From: JAWLBR01 sp041687495
GTDB taxonomy: Bacteria > Bacillota > Limnochordia > DTU087 > JAAYGB01
Assembly: GCA_041687495.1 (NCBI GenBank)
Contig: JAWLBR010000011.1
Span: 1 to 50,463, forward strand
DNA length: 50,463 nucleotides
Direction: 5' to 3'
Shown: piece by piece, positions 26,086 to 33,793 of the stretch
Layout of the letters: the number at the start of each line of letters is the position of its first letter
Position numbering within the stretch: position 1 is the stretch's first letter
The notes under the pieces: generated by a model
Databases searched by the model: none
What the model was told of the DNA's origin: nothing
Seen by the model: only the letters and a program-made list of their open reading frames with translations
Position numbers and translations under genes: made by a program

Positions 26086-26874
26086 ATGCAGATCGAAACA
26101 AGAGCAGAACTTCCCCGTTCTGAAGCCATTGCCATTGTGATCGCAGTTAGTGCGCTCCTGGCCGCTGCCATTTGGCTGCTGCCGCCGGCTCCCCCTTCCG
26201 TTAGTCAGCACCGTCTGCCTTTTGACTCGGCGGAGCTTCTGATCACTGGTACGCTCACGGTGGCCCTCCTGGTTGTAGTGGCAGCCCTGCCGTTGGCCTT
26301 TCTTTCGGCTGTGTTCATCCATGTACTCCCAGAGGTATCCAAACGTCGCATGTTTGCCATCCTTCTCATCCTCGCTCAAAGCCCCCTTTTCCTCTGGGGA
26401 TTTGCTGCCTCTATCCCATTGTTAGCATCAGCCCAGATGTGGCCGGTACCGGCTCTAGTCGGCTATTTCTCTGCCATCCTTGGTATTCTCAGTTTTCCGC
26501 GGCTGACCGTCCAGATCCTAAGTGAGCTGGAAGCCATGCCGGAAGTGTGGCAGGAGACCATCATTGGCCTAGGGGCATCGGCCCGACAACTGTACTGGAC
26601 TTTGATCCTGCCTGCGGCTCGGTCGGCCAGCTTTCGGCACTTGTTTGCCGTCATGGGCAGCGCGATGACCGAGGCAGCTGTCTCGCTGCTCATTCTCGGC
26701 CCGACAGTCACCTTGGCAGCAGACATCTCTGGTGGCCTAATTGGCCGCGGTGCCCATCAGATGCTGCTCAACCTTTCGACCTACAAGCTTCACCTTCTTT
26801 TCTTAGTTTTTCTCCACATGCTGACCCAGCTCGGTGCTCGCTGGCGGCTACAGCATGGAGGTGGTCGCCTGTGA
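26086..26874 (+). CDS. PstC-like ABC permease, divergent
   Basis: 262 residues after AGGAGG. About six membrane segments; residues 90-115 (LAQSPLFLWGFAASIPLL) align with the LAGIPSVVYGLFGL region of PstC, and the EAA loop is readable at 150-175 (MPEVWQETIIGLGASARQLY). The segment after it, GRALGET in typical PstC, reads GSAMTEA (191-197): the arginine is serine. The external N-terminal loop is short. Part of phoP-phoR-pstC'-pstA'-pstB'-phoU. Assignment to Pst rests on order and these remnants; phosphate transport is doubtful because the ATPase partner is degenerate. Confidence 0.78.
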   Translation: MQIETRAELPRSEAIAIVIAVSALLAAAIWLLPPAPPSVSQHRLPFDSAELLITGTLTVALLVVVAALPLAFLSAVFIHVLPEVSKRRMFAILLILAQSPLFLWGFAASIPLLASAQMWPVPALVGYFSAILGILSFPRLTVQILSELEAMPEVWQETIIGLGASARQLYWTLILPAARSASFRHLFAVMGSAMTEAAVSLLILGPTVTLAADISGGLIGRGAHQMLLNLSTYKLHLLFLVFLHMLTQLGARWRLQHGGGRL

Positions 26875-27683
26875 TGGCGCGCTTTGGTAAACCCAATGTC
26901 TTCAAAATGTACTCCCTGGCCAGTCTACCTTTAGTTCTTCCTTTTGGTTTGCTGCTGTTTTTGGCTGTGTGGGCGGTAGCCTTTACAGAAGTTTGGAATG
27001 GCGGCCTTAGTTGGGGCTTCGTCTTTGGTCACTTGCTGGACAGTCTGTCGGTGGCTGTGACCATTTCTGCTTCAGCTGCCATGACTGCCCTCCCATTTGT
27101 CGTCACAGCGGCCAGCCTGTCCAACCGCTGGTTTCGCCGCAGCCGAGTATTGGCCAATGTCATTGCTGACGTACCGCAGCTGCTGCTGGTTCCCATCGGA
27201 GCCCTGGTCTTACTGCACACCGGCAGCGGGAACGGCACTTTATTTCTTCTTCTTTTGTTCTTTAACGGAAGCTGGTTTGCCCACCACTCCCTCACTCGGA
27301 TGGCCGCTACCCGACATGTTACCTGGCAGGCCCTGCAGGGTATGGGTGCGACCCGGTGGCAGATTGTCCAGATCGTCTATCTGCGTCAGGCTTTGCACCA
27401 TACTCTGGACTTAGTTCCCTTCATGGTGTCTAGAGTTCTCGGGCAAGTGCTGTTCATTGGTATTTTCGCCCCTCACTGGCACCTAGCCCCAGCTTCACTG
27501 TGGCTAGGGTGGACTGCCGCGGCCACGCCGCCACCTCTGAGCTTGACGACGGCCGAACTTCTAGTCTTGCTGACAACCAGCCTGATCCTGAACTATCTCG
27601 CCTATCGGCTATCCCGGCGCAGTTGGGAAGTCTCCCCAACGCTCGGCCATTTTTGCACAGCTTGGAGTGAGTACTGTGAGTGA
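26874..27683 (+). CDS. PstA-like ABC permease, divergent
   Basis: 269 residues from ATG 26874; GTG 26871 is an alternative with better spacing from GGAGGT. It overlaps the previous stop (GTGATG). Six predicted membrane segments; the EAA loop WQALQGMGATRWQIVQIVYL is at 151-170. The following conserved GRAxGET segment reads SRVLGQV (186-192): the arginine stays, the glutamate is glutamine. The region 92-116 matches the PstA helix with a proline (ADVPQLLLVPIGALVLL). A longer reading from 26547 is spurious because it runs through the PstC-like gene in another frame. Confidence 0.77.
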   Translation: MARFGKPNVFKMYSLASLPLVLPFGLLLFLAVWAVAFTEVWNGGLSWGFVFGHLLDSLSVAVTISASAAMTALPFVVTAASLSNRWFRRSRVLANVIADVPQLLLVPIGALVLLHTGSGNGTLFLLLLFFNGSWFAHHSLTRMAATRHVTWQALQGMGATRWQIVQIVYLRQALHHTLDLVPFMVSRVLGQVLFIGIFAPHWHLAPASLWLGWTAAATPPPLSLTTAELLVLLTTSLILNYLAYRLSRRSWEVSPTLGHFCTAWSEYCE

Positions 27684-28428
27684 ACTACGCTGTCACGACC
27701 TGACCGTTGTTCAGAATGGACAAACGCTCTTTTCCAATGTAACGTTGGATTTTCCCGGCCAGCAAGTCATCGGATTACTGGGTGACCGCAACTCCGGTGT
27801 GTTCCCGCTACTGCGAGCCCTGAATCGCATGTTGGAGTTAGACGGACCCATCGATGTTTCCGGGCAAGCATACTACCAAGACAAAGAGATTTACTCTCGA
27901 AGAACTAAGGTCAACGTGATCCGGCAGATGGTGGTTACCATTCCAACGAACCCATTACCCCTGCCCGGTTCCATCTATGATCACGTGGCCGCTGGGCTCA
28001 AGATTAGGGGCTGGTCGCGACCTGTGGCCATGGCAGAGAGAGTGGAAGCAGCGCTGGAAGCAGTGCGCTTGTGGGATCGCCTGCGGCCCCTGTTGAACCA
28101 ACCAGCAGCCAGCCTGAGTCCGGAGCTGATGCCCCGGTTGGCCCTGGCAGCTGCCCTAGCGGCGAAACCAACTCATATCCTGTGGGCAGAGCCTGGAGCG
28201 GGACTAGATCCCATTGAGTCAGACCTGTTATTCGATGCTATCCGACGGGCCGCGCAGGAACACACCTTGATTATCGCCACCAGCCAGATCCAGCACCTGG
28301 CTCGGCTCAGCGACATCACGGTGTTCATGCAGAACGGCGAAGTGGTTGAGGTCAACCAAACGGCACGAATTCTGGAGCGCCCTAACGAGCGGGCAACGGA
28401 GCTGTTTATCACTGAACACTTTGCCTGA
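27676..28428 (+). CDS. PstB-like ABC ATPase homologue lacking ATPase motifs (pseudo-ATPase)
   Basis: 250 residues from GTG 27676 (GGAG eight bases upstream), the usual PstB length, overlapping the PstA-like gene by 8 bases. PstB ancestry shows in LLRALNRM (45-52), NPLPLPGSIYDH (92-103), AGLDPI (175-180) and the C-terminal RATELFITEHF. Walker A GPSGCGKST reads GDRNSGVFP (36-44): Lys is V42 and Ser is F43. The Q-loop Gln is I89, the signature LSGGQ is LSPEL (147-151), the Walker B Asp is A171 with E172 retained, and the H-loop His is S203. ATP hydrolysis is very unlikely. The intact frame argues for a kept, non-catalytic role. Confidence 0.85.
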   Translation: MSELRCHDLTVVQNGQTLFSNVTLDFPGQQVIGLLGDRNSGVFPLLRALNRMLELDGPIDVSGQAYYQDKEIYSRRTKVNVIRQMVVTIPTNPLPLPGSIYDHVAAGLKIRGWSRPVAMAERVEAALEAVRLWDRLRPLLNQPAASLSPELMPRLALAAALAAKPTHILWAEPGAGLDPIESDLLFDAIRRAAQEHTLIIATSQIQHLARLSDITVFMQNGEVVEVNQTARILERPNERATELFITEHFA

Positions 28429-28500
28429 GAATCTAGATATGTATCCTTTTAGCAATCGCATCAATCAATCTGGGTAAGAATCGGAAGGTGGCCGGCAGAA

Positions 28501-29172
28501 ATGCCTAGACAAGCCCTCGACGCGGCCTTGCGCCGAACTGAACAAGCCCTGCTGACCATGGGTGGCTTAGTGGAGAAGAGCCTGCACTTGGCTATTCAAT
28601 CACTATTGGAGCAGGATCTGGCCATGGCTCGGCAGATCATCGACGGAGACGAAGTGATCGACCAGTGGGAGGTAGAGATCGAGAAGCAGTGCCTCCAGAT
28701 CATCGCGGCTCACCAACCGGTAGCCAGGGATCTGCGGGGAGTGTACTGCATCATTCGGTCCATCCGTGACTTGGAGCGGATGGGAGACCTTACTAGCAAC
28801 ATCGCTGAGACCACGCTGCAGATCGGCAGTACTCCTCTAATCAAGCCCTTAATCGACATTCCCAACATTGCCAAACACATTGAGGGAATGGTCCAGACCT
28901 GCTTAGACTCCTTCGTCCAGCAGGACGAGACAGCTGCCAGAAGCGTGAAAGAAATGGATGACATTGTCGACGATACTTACCATTACTTGTACGATGAACT
29001 GCTGGGGTTCGTAGCGGAGGGGGGAGACTCTCGCCGGGCCACCCAAGCGGTTAACCTGCTCTTCGTAGCCCGGTATCTCGAGCGGATCGCCGACCATGCA
29101 ACCAATATCGGCGAAAACGTGGTTTATTACATCACCGGCGAACGCCTGTTGCACGCCGACGCCGCCAACTAA
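28501..29172 (+). CDS. phoU: Phosphate signalling protein PhoU
   Basis: 223 residues, two tandem three-helix repeats. The metal-cluster motifs RDLERMGDLTSNIAE (about 88-102) and RYLERIADHATNIGE in the second half are intact. PhoU links the Pst transporter to the PhoR kinase and represses the Pho regulon when phosphate is plentiful. It is read 72 bases after the PstB-like gene with GGAAGGTG upstream. Unlike its ATPase partner it looks fully conserved. Its stop codon overlaps that of the convergent Fur-family gene. Confidence 0.95.
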   Translation: MPRQALDAALRRTEQALLTMGGLVEKSLHLAIQSLLEQDLAMARQIIDGDEVIDQWEVEIEKQCLQIIAAHQPVARDLRGVYCIIRSIRDLERMGDLTSNIAETTLQIGSTPLIKPLIDIPNIAKHIEGMVQTCLDSFVQQDETAARSVKEMDDIVDDTYHYLYDELLGFVAEGGDSRRATQAVNLLFVARYLERIADHATNIGENVVYYITGERLLHADAAN

Positions 29173-29672
29173 GCTTGGCTTCCGTCGTCGTCGGCTGCCG
29201 TTTCCCCACCCTTTTTGTCCTGGCCAGGGGTGCATTCAGAGCAGTAGCCGAAGAAGCGCAAACAGTGGTCGGTGATCTGAAAGCCGGCGTTCTTGGCAAT
29301 GGCCTGTTCGATGTCTTCCAGTAAATCGTCGTTGAATTCTTGGATTTTCCCGCAGCTAAGACAAATCAGGTGATGGTGATAGTGTTTCTCCACCCCGTCG
29401 TTAAGCTCATATCTGGCTTGACCATCTCCATAGTCGAGGCGGTACACTATCCCCAACTTGTCAAACAGTTCCAAAGTCCGGTATACAGTGGCCAACCCCA
29501 AATCTGGGCTTATACTCTTTGTCTTGAGAAAGATGTCATCGGCGCTGAGATGGGTGCTGCTGTTCTCCACTAGAATCCGCAAAACTGCCTGCCGCTGGGG
29601 CGTGAGACGATAATCACTCTCACTAAGCTGCTGCCGAATTTCGGCCAAAATCTTCTCGTTCAGCTTCACCAC
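29169..29672 (-). CDS. fur: Fur-family metalloregulator (Fur/PerR/Zur)
   Basis: 167 residues. N-terminal winged helix (about 1-85, with RLTPQRQAVLRIL and DLGLATVYRTLELF), then the dimerisation domain with HYHHHLICLSCGKIQEF and a second CxxC, YCSEC, forming the structural zinc site. It represses genes in response to iron, peroxide or zinc; the subtype cannot be fixed by eye. Tandem GTG codons at 29672/29669 follow AGGAAAGG. A near-consensus promoter lies upstream with a small inverted repeat over its -10, suggesting self-control. No metal-uptake genes are adjacent. Confidence 0.92.
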   Translation of the reverse strand: MVKLNEKILAEIRQQLSESDYRLTPQRQAVLRILVENSSTHLSADDIFLKTKSISPDLGLATVYRTLELFDKLGIVYRLDYGDGQARYELNDGVEKHYHHHLICLSCGKIQEFNDDLLEDIEQAIAKNAGFQITDHCLRFFGYCSECTPGQDKKGGETAADDDGSQA

Positions 29673-29731
29673 AGCCTTTCCTACTGGTTGGGCACCAATC
29701 CCTCACCACACCGAATTCAGGACCGCCACCA

Positions 29732-29746
29732 CATATCTATCATATG
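29732..29746 (-). promoter_or_regulatory. Candidate operator over the fur -10 region
   Basis: CATAT-CTATC-ATATG, a 5-bp inverted repeat with a 5-base centre, overlaps the -10 element (29739-29744). It is shorter than a classical Fur box, so autoregulation is only suggested. Confidence 0.35.
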
Positions 29747-29767
29747 CCCTTTTGACCACCGTGTCAA
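29739..29767 (-). promoter_or_regulatory. Sigma-A-type promoter for fur
   Basis: TTGACA (29762-29767, minus strand), 17-base spacer, TATGAT (29739-29744). A close match to consensus between the EamA gene and fur, so fur is transcribed on its own. Confidence 0.85.
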
Positions 29768-29800
29768 AGCCCCAGCGCCGTCTTGGGGCAATCCACCATA

Positions 29801-30721
29801 CTAGCCCTCCGCCTCCGCACTGGACTGCAGATGCGCCCGCCTCTGCCTCGTCCACCTGTCGATGGGGTTGAGCTCGGCAACCAGCATTCCCCCAAGGACT
29901 AAGAGACAGCCGCTGACGGTCTTCATCGTCAAGCCTTCCCGCAGAAAAACGGTGGCGAAGAAAGTAGCAAATACCGGTTCCATGGCCAAGATAATGCCCA
30001 CTCGGGTCGGCGATGTGTGCCGCTGCGCCCAAATCTGCACCACTTGCGAAAGGGATGTAGCTAACACTGCTAAATAGAGTAAACCGGCAATGACAGGGAG
30101 TTTGAAGATGGGCGGGAATGGTTCTGCCGCAGCTCCGTAAACTAACCCGGCCACCGCTACAACTCCGATCTCCACCCACGCCAGCAGAGCAGCGTCCAAC
30201 TTCGGCGCATATCGGTCTACCATGACCACCTGGAGAGCATACAGCAAAGCACAGATCAACACTAGGAGGTCGCCATACTGTAGGTAATACGGAGCCTGAA
30301 AGTCCAAGCTGAGAAAACCCAGTCCTACTGTGGCGAGGGTCACTCCCAACACCGCCGATGCGGTGGGATACTTCTTTAACCAGACCGCTGACAGCACTGG
30401 CACGATCACCACTGAGAGCCCAGTGATGAACCCACCTTTAGAGGCGGTCGTGTACTGAAGACCAATGGTCTGGGTGACATATCCGCCCCACAACACCAAT
30501 CCTAGGACAGTGCCAATCAAGAGCGTATGTCGGTTGAGGTGCTTTAGCTTAGGCAGGCAGAATAGCGTCAACACCAAGAAGGCTGCGAAAAAACGAATCC
30601 CCACCAGGTAGTGGGGTGTCATCTCCCCGACCAGCAGTTTGATCACCGGGAACGTCCCACCCCAGATGACGGTGATGAGAAGAAGCGATAAGTCCGCCGT
30701 TTTTTGCTTGACCATTGCCAA
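29801..30721 (-). CDS. EamA/DMT-family transporter
   Basis: About 306 residues with ten predicted membrane segments in two EamA repeats; opening LLLITVIWGGTFPVIKLL and, in repeat two, LAMEPVFATFFATVFLREGL are typical. Members export amino acids, metabolites or drugs; the substrate is not evident. Start is TTG 30721 (AGGTG eight bases upstream) or ATG 30715. It follows leuD on the same strand with a hairpin in between, so co-transcription with the synthase/dehydratase genes is uncertain. Confidence 0.88.
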   Translation of the reverse strand: MAMVKQKTADLSLLLITVIWGGTFPVIKLLVGEMTPHYLVGIRFFAAFLVLTLFCLPKLKHLNRHTLLIGTVLGLVLWGGYVTQTIGLQYTTASKGGFITGLSVVIVPVLSAVWLKKYPTASAVLGVTLATVGLGFLSLDFQAPYYLQYGDLLVLICALLYALQVVMVDRYAPKLDAALLAWVEIGVVAVAGLVYGAAAEPFPPIFKLPVIAGLLYLAVLATSLSQVVQIWAQRHTSPTRVGIILAMEPVFATFFATVFLREGLTMKTVSGCLLVLGGMLVAELNPIDRWTRQRRAHLQSSAEAEG

Positions 30722-30760
30722 AATCCATTCACCTTTCCGTAAACAGAGCCAACAAGGCAA

Positions 30761-30795
30761 GGCTGCCAGATCAAGATGCACCTTGACTGGCAGCC
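30761..30795 (-). terminator. Hairpin between leuD and the EamA gene
   Basis: GGCTGCCAG (30761-30769) pairs with CTGGCAGCC (30787-30795), with a further inner TCAAG/CTTGA pairing. The stem is strong but the following minus-strand sequence (TTGCCTTGTT) is a weak U-tract, so termination may be partial. Confidence 0.45.
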
Positions 30796-30827
30796 GTCTA
30801 CTCTTGCCTTATACCACTGTGGAATTG

Positions 30828-31328
30828 TTAGTTCACTCTTAATCCCTTGTGCTTGGTAACATGGGCCGCCAACCCACCGTCCTGGAGGATGCGCAGCATC
30901 ACGTCCGGCAGCGGGGAGGCCTGCAAGGTTTCGCCCTTAGTTAAATTGCGGATCTCACCGGCGCCAGGATCTACCTCGAGTTCGTCACCGGGGTCGATCC
31001 GATCTGTGTCACAGATTAGTACCGGCAAACCTACATTGATGGCATTTCGGAAGAAAATCCGCGCAAAGGACTTAGCCAACACCGCACTGACGCCGGCCAA
31101 CTTAATGATGGTCGGAGCATGCTCCCGACTAGAACCCAGTCCGAAGTTGTTGCCCCCTACCACAAAGTCTCCCGGCTGGACTTTACCGGCAAACTCTGGA
31201 TCCGCATCTTCCAGCACGTGTTTGGCCAGCTCCGGTAGGTTTGACCGCAGGTGGAATAACCGGCCCGGGGCGATGTGATCCGTCGAGATATTGTCGCCAA
31301 ACTTCCATACTTTACCGCGCAGCTGCAT
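30828..31328 (-). CDS. leuD: Aconitase-family dehydratase small subunit (LeuD/HacB/AcnA-type)
   Basis: 166 residues from ATG 31328 with GGGAGG upstream; it overlaps leuC by 17 bases. Swivel-domain motifs: GDNISTDHIAPGRL and GGNNFGLGSSREHAP. It completes the active site with the large subunit and sets substrate choice. The specificity loop after PG reads RLFHLRSNLPELA; an arginine here is reminiscent of the YLRT loop of methanogen homoaconitase rather than the hydrophobic loop of isopropylmalate isomerase. This suggests a tricarboxylate substrate (homoaconitate or aconitate), but alignment by eye is off by one residue. The symbol leuD names the family only. Confidence 0.85.
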   Translation of the reverse strand: MQLRGKVWKFGDNISTDHIAPGRLFHLRSNLPELAKHVLEDADPEFAGKVQPGDFVVGGNNFGLGSSREHAPTIIKLAGVSAVLAKSFARIFFRNAINVGLPVLICDTDRIDPGDELEVDPGAGEIRNLTKGETLQASPLPDVMLRILQDGGLAAHVTKHKGLRVN

Positions 31329-32583
31329 CGGCCAGCACCTCCCTGGGATCTGTGATAACACCGGTGATGGCTGTTGCTGCGGCCACCGCCGCCGAAGCCA
31401 GGTAGATGAACCCAGCCGGGTTACCTAGCCGCCCCTGAAAATTGCGGTTAGAGGTGTTCAACGACACCTCTCCATCCCCCAAAATGCCTTCGTGGACGCC
31501 CACGCAAGGTCCGCATCCTGGAGCCATCACTGAAGCCCCTGCTTCCACTAAGGTCTTGATGTACCCTGCTTCTAGGCTCTCCAGGAAGACCCGTTTGGAG
31601 GCTGGAACAACGATCAGACGAACCTTGGGGTGTACCTTCCTGCCCTTGAGCACTTGAGCCGCCACCGCCAAATCCTCGGTCCGTCCATTGGTACAGGATC
31701 CAATGAACACCTGGTCTACTTTCACCGTGCCGATGGCGCTAATGGGCTTAGTGTTATCCACTGTGTGCGGCAGCGCCACCGTTGGCTCCAGCTGACTCGC
31801 ATCAATCTCAATTACCCGCTCATATTCAGCATCTGGGTCGGCACATAGCGGAGTGTACTCGTCCTCCCGGCCGTGGGCTGCCAGATAGCGCCAAGTCTCT
31901 TCATCGGCGGCAATAAGACCTGCTTTGGCTCCAGCTTCCACCGCCATGTTAGACAGTGTCAGCCGGTCAGTCATGGGCATCGCCTCAATTGCTTCGCCAG
32001 CAAACTCCAGCGCCTTATAAGTGGCACCATCGGCTCCAATGAGACCAATCACATGGAGGATTAGGTCTTTGGAGAACACGCCGGGCTGGAGTCGGCCGCT
32101 GACCTTAATCAAGAAGGTCTCGGGAACCCGCATCCAAGTCTTACCAAGGGCTATTCCCACCGCCACGTCGGTAGATCCCATTCCGGTGGCGAAGGCGCTC
32201 AGAGCCCCAGCCATGCAGGTGTGGGAATCGGCACCGATAATTACGTCTCCCGGCCGAGCGTACTGCTCAGCCACAATCTGGTGGCACACACCCTTACCCA
32301 CGTCAGACAAAACTGCCCCAGTCTTTTCGGCAAACTCCCGCAGAAGCTTGTGATCATTGGACAGTTCTTTCCGGGGACTTGGTGCTGCGTGATCGATGAA
32401 CAGAACTGTCCGCTCTGGATTGGCCGCCTGCACCAGCCCCATCTTTTCCAGCTGCCGCACCGCCAAAGGTCCAGTGCCATCTTGGGTAATGGCTAGGTCC
32501 AAATTCACTACTGCCATGTCACCGGCCTTCACGGAAGTGCCGCTTGCCTTTGACAAGATCTTCTCCGCCAGTGTTTGTCCCAA
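31312..32583 (-). CDS. leuC: Aconitase-family dehydratase large subunit (LeuC/HacA-type)
   Basis: 423 residues from TTG 32583, eight bases after GGAGGG. The [4Fe-4S] cysteines lie in FIGSCTNGRTEDL and in APGCGPCVGVHEG; HAAPSP and GADSHTCMAGALSAFATGMG are also present. The 423-residue length is that of the archaeal-type LeuC/homoaconitase group, not the 465-residue bacterial LeuC. With leuD it isomerises a 2- or 3-hydroxy-acid through a cis-unsaturated intermediate. It sits directly after a NifV-like synthase, whose product would be its substrate. Confidence 0.87.
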   Translation of the reverse strand: MGQTLAEKILSKASGTSVKAGDMAVVNLDLAITQDGTGPLAVRQLEKMGLVQAANPERTVLFIDHAAPSPRKELSNDHKLLREFAEKTGAVLSDVGKGVCHQIVAEQYARPGDVIIGADSHTCMAGALSAFATGMGSTDVAVGIALGKTWMRVPETFLIKVSGRLQPGVFSKDLILHVIGLIGADGATYKALEFAGEAIEAMPMTDRLTLSNMAVEAGAKAGLIAADEETWRYLAAHGREDEYTPLCADPDAEYERVIEIDASQLEPTVALPHTVDNTKPISAIGTVKVDQVFIGSCTNGRTEDLAVAAQVLKGRKVHPKVRLIVVPASKRVFLESLEAGYIKTLVEAGASVMAPGCGPCVGVHEGILGDGEVSLNTSNRNFQGRLGNPAGFIYLASAAVAAATAITGVITDPREVLADAAAR

Positions 32584-32623
32584 AAACTATTCCCTCCCTC
32601 AACGGGCCGGTCCGGATACGATA

Positions 32624-33793
32624 CTAGACCGGCTGCTCTCTGCTGCGCTCTTTATCTTTGAGAAAATCTTCATAGATGTAGACCAATTCTTTGTCAAACA
32701 AAGCCCGCTTCATATCTACAGCTGTGGCCCTAACTCTGGCTAGCAACTCGTCGGCTTCGGCGTTGGTTAATTCGATGCCGTACTCAGAAAACTTCATCTT
32801 CAGAGCCTTTGAACCGGAGTGCTTTCCAATGACGATCTGCCGCTCCAGGCCTACCTCTTCCGGTGCAAAGACCTCATAGGTGCTGGCGTTTTTTAGCACA
32901 CCATCGGCGTGGATTCCGGATTCATGGGCGAACATATTAGTCCCGACAATGGCCTTCCAGGGGGGGAGCACCCGACCTGATGCCCGGGAAATGTACTCAG
33001 CCACTTCACGGAAAATCTGCGTTTTGAACCCAAGATCGGTCTGAGTGATGTGCTTGAGAGCCATGACAACTTCCTCCATGGCCGCATTCCCTGCTCGCTC
33101 GCCTAGGCCATTGACAGTAACACCGACAAATCTGGCTCCGGCTCGAACCCCTGCCAAGGCATTGGCGGTAGCCATTCCAAAATCGTTGTGAGTATGCATC
33201 TCCACGTCCAACCCGGTGGCTTCAATAAGCTCCTTCACCCGTTGGTAGATGGAGAACGGTTCCATGATCCCAACGGTATCGCAGTACCGCAGTCTATCTG
33301 CCCCGGCCTGCCTAGCAGCCAGACCGAACTGGATCAGAAAATCCATCTCCGATCTGGACGCGTCTTCAGCGTTGACCGATACATACATCCCGTTCTGCTT
33401 CGCGAAGCTCACAGCTTCGGTCATATGGTCCAACACCCACTGGCGGCTGGTCCGCAGCTTGTGCTGGATATGGATGTCTGAAGTCGAGATGGAAATGGCT
33501 ACAGCATCTACACCACAGGATAGGGAGACCTCTACGTCTTTGACTACGGCTCGGTTCCAAGCCATGATACTCGCCTTCAGGCCGGAATTGGCAATCTCCC
33601 TAATGGCCCTTTCCTCGTCGCCTCCCATGACGGGAATACCAGCTTCGATCTGATGCACGCCCATCTCATCCAATAGCTTGGCAATGCGGATCTTCTCGTT
33701 GTTGGAAAAGACTACGCCTGCCGTCTGTTCTCCGTCCCGCAGCGTAGTGTCTACGATGTACACCGGAGTATTGAAGCTATCTAGCTTATTCAT
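32624..33793 (-). CDS. nifV: Homocitrate synthase / Re-citrate synthase family (NifV-like)
   Basis: 389 residues of the DRE-TIM metallolyase family: DTTLRDGEQTAGVVFSNNEK at about 15-34, metal site HTHNDFG, and the GLGERAGNAAMEEV motif. It lacks the C-terminal regulatory domain of LeuA. Members condense acetyl-CoA with 2-oxoglutarate (homocitrate) or, in some Clostridia, with oxaloacetate (Re-citrate synthase). No nif structural genes are in view, and with the aconitase-family pair downstream it may feed either an alpha-aminoadipate/homocitrate route or the oxidative branch to glutamate. No isocitrate or homoisocitrate dehydrogenase is adjacent. ATG start after GAGGAGG. Confidence 0.85.
   Translation of the reverse strand: MNKLDSFNTPVYIVDTTLRDGEQTAGVVFSNNEKIRIAKLLDEMGVHQIEAGIPVMGGDEERAIREIANSGLKASIMAWNRAVVKDVEVSLSCGVDAVAISISTSDIHIQHKLRTSRQWVLDHMTEAVSFAKQNGMYVSVNAEDASRSEMDFLIQFGLAARQAGADRLRYCDTVGIMEPFSIYQRVKELIEATGLDVEMHTHNDFGMATANALAGVRAGARFVGVTVNGLGERAGNAAMEEVVMALKHITQTDLGFKTQIFREVAEYISRASGRVLPPWKAIVGTNMFAHESGIHADGVLKNASTYEVFAPEEVGLERQIVIGKHSGSKALKMKFSEYGIELTNAEADELLARVRATAVDMKRALFDKELVYIYEDFLKDKERSREQPV

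Noticed and set aside
26547..27683. A 378-codon reading for the PstA-like gene starting inside the PstC-like gene
   Set aside because: The first 109 codons run in another frame through a well-supported permease and lack protein-like features; the real start is at 26871-26874 with a ribosome binding site.
27676..28428. Explanation of the PstB-like degeneration by sequencing error or frameshift
   Set aside because: The residues before, between and after the altered motifs stay in the PstB register for 250 codons, so local frame errors cannot explain it.
32624..33793. Reading the NifV-like gene as part of a nitrogen-fixation cluster
   Set aside because: No nitrogenase structural or cofactor genes are in the window, and homologues of this gene are common in non-diazotrophic Clostridia.
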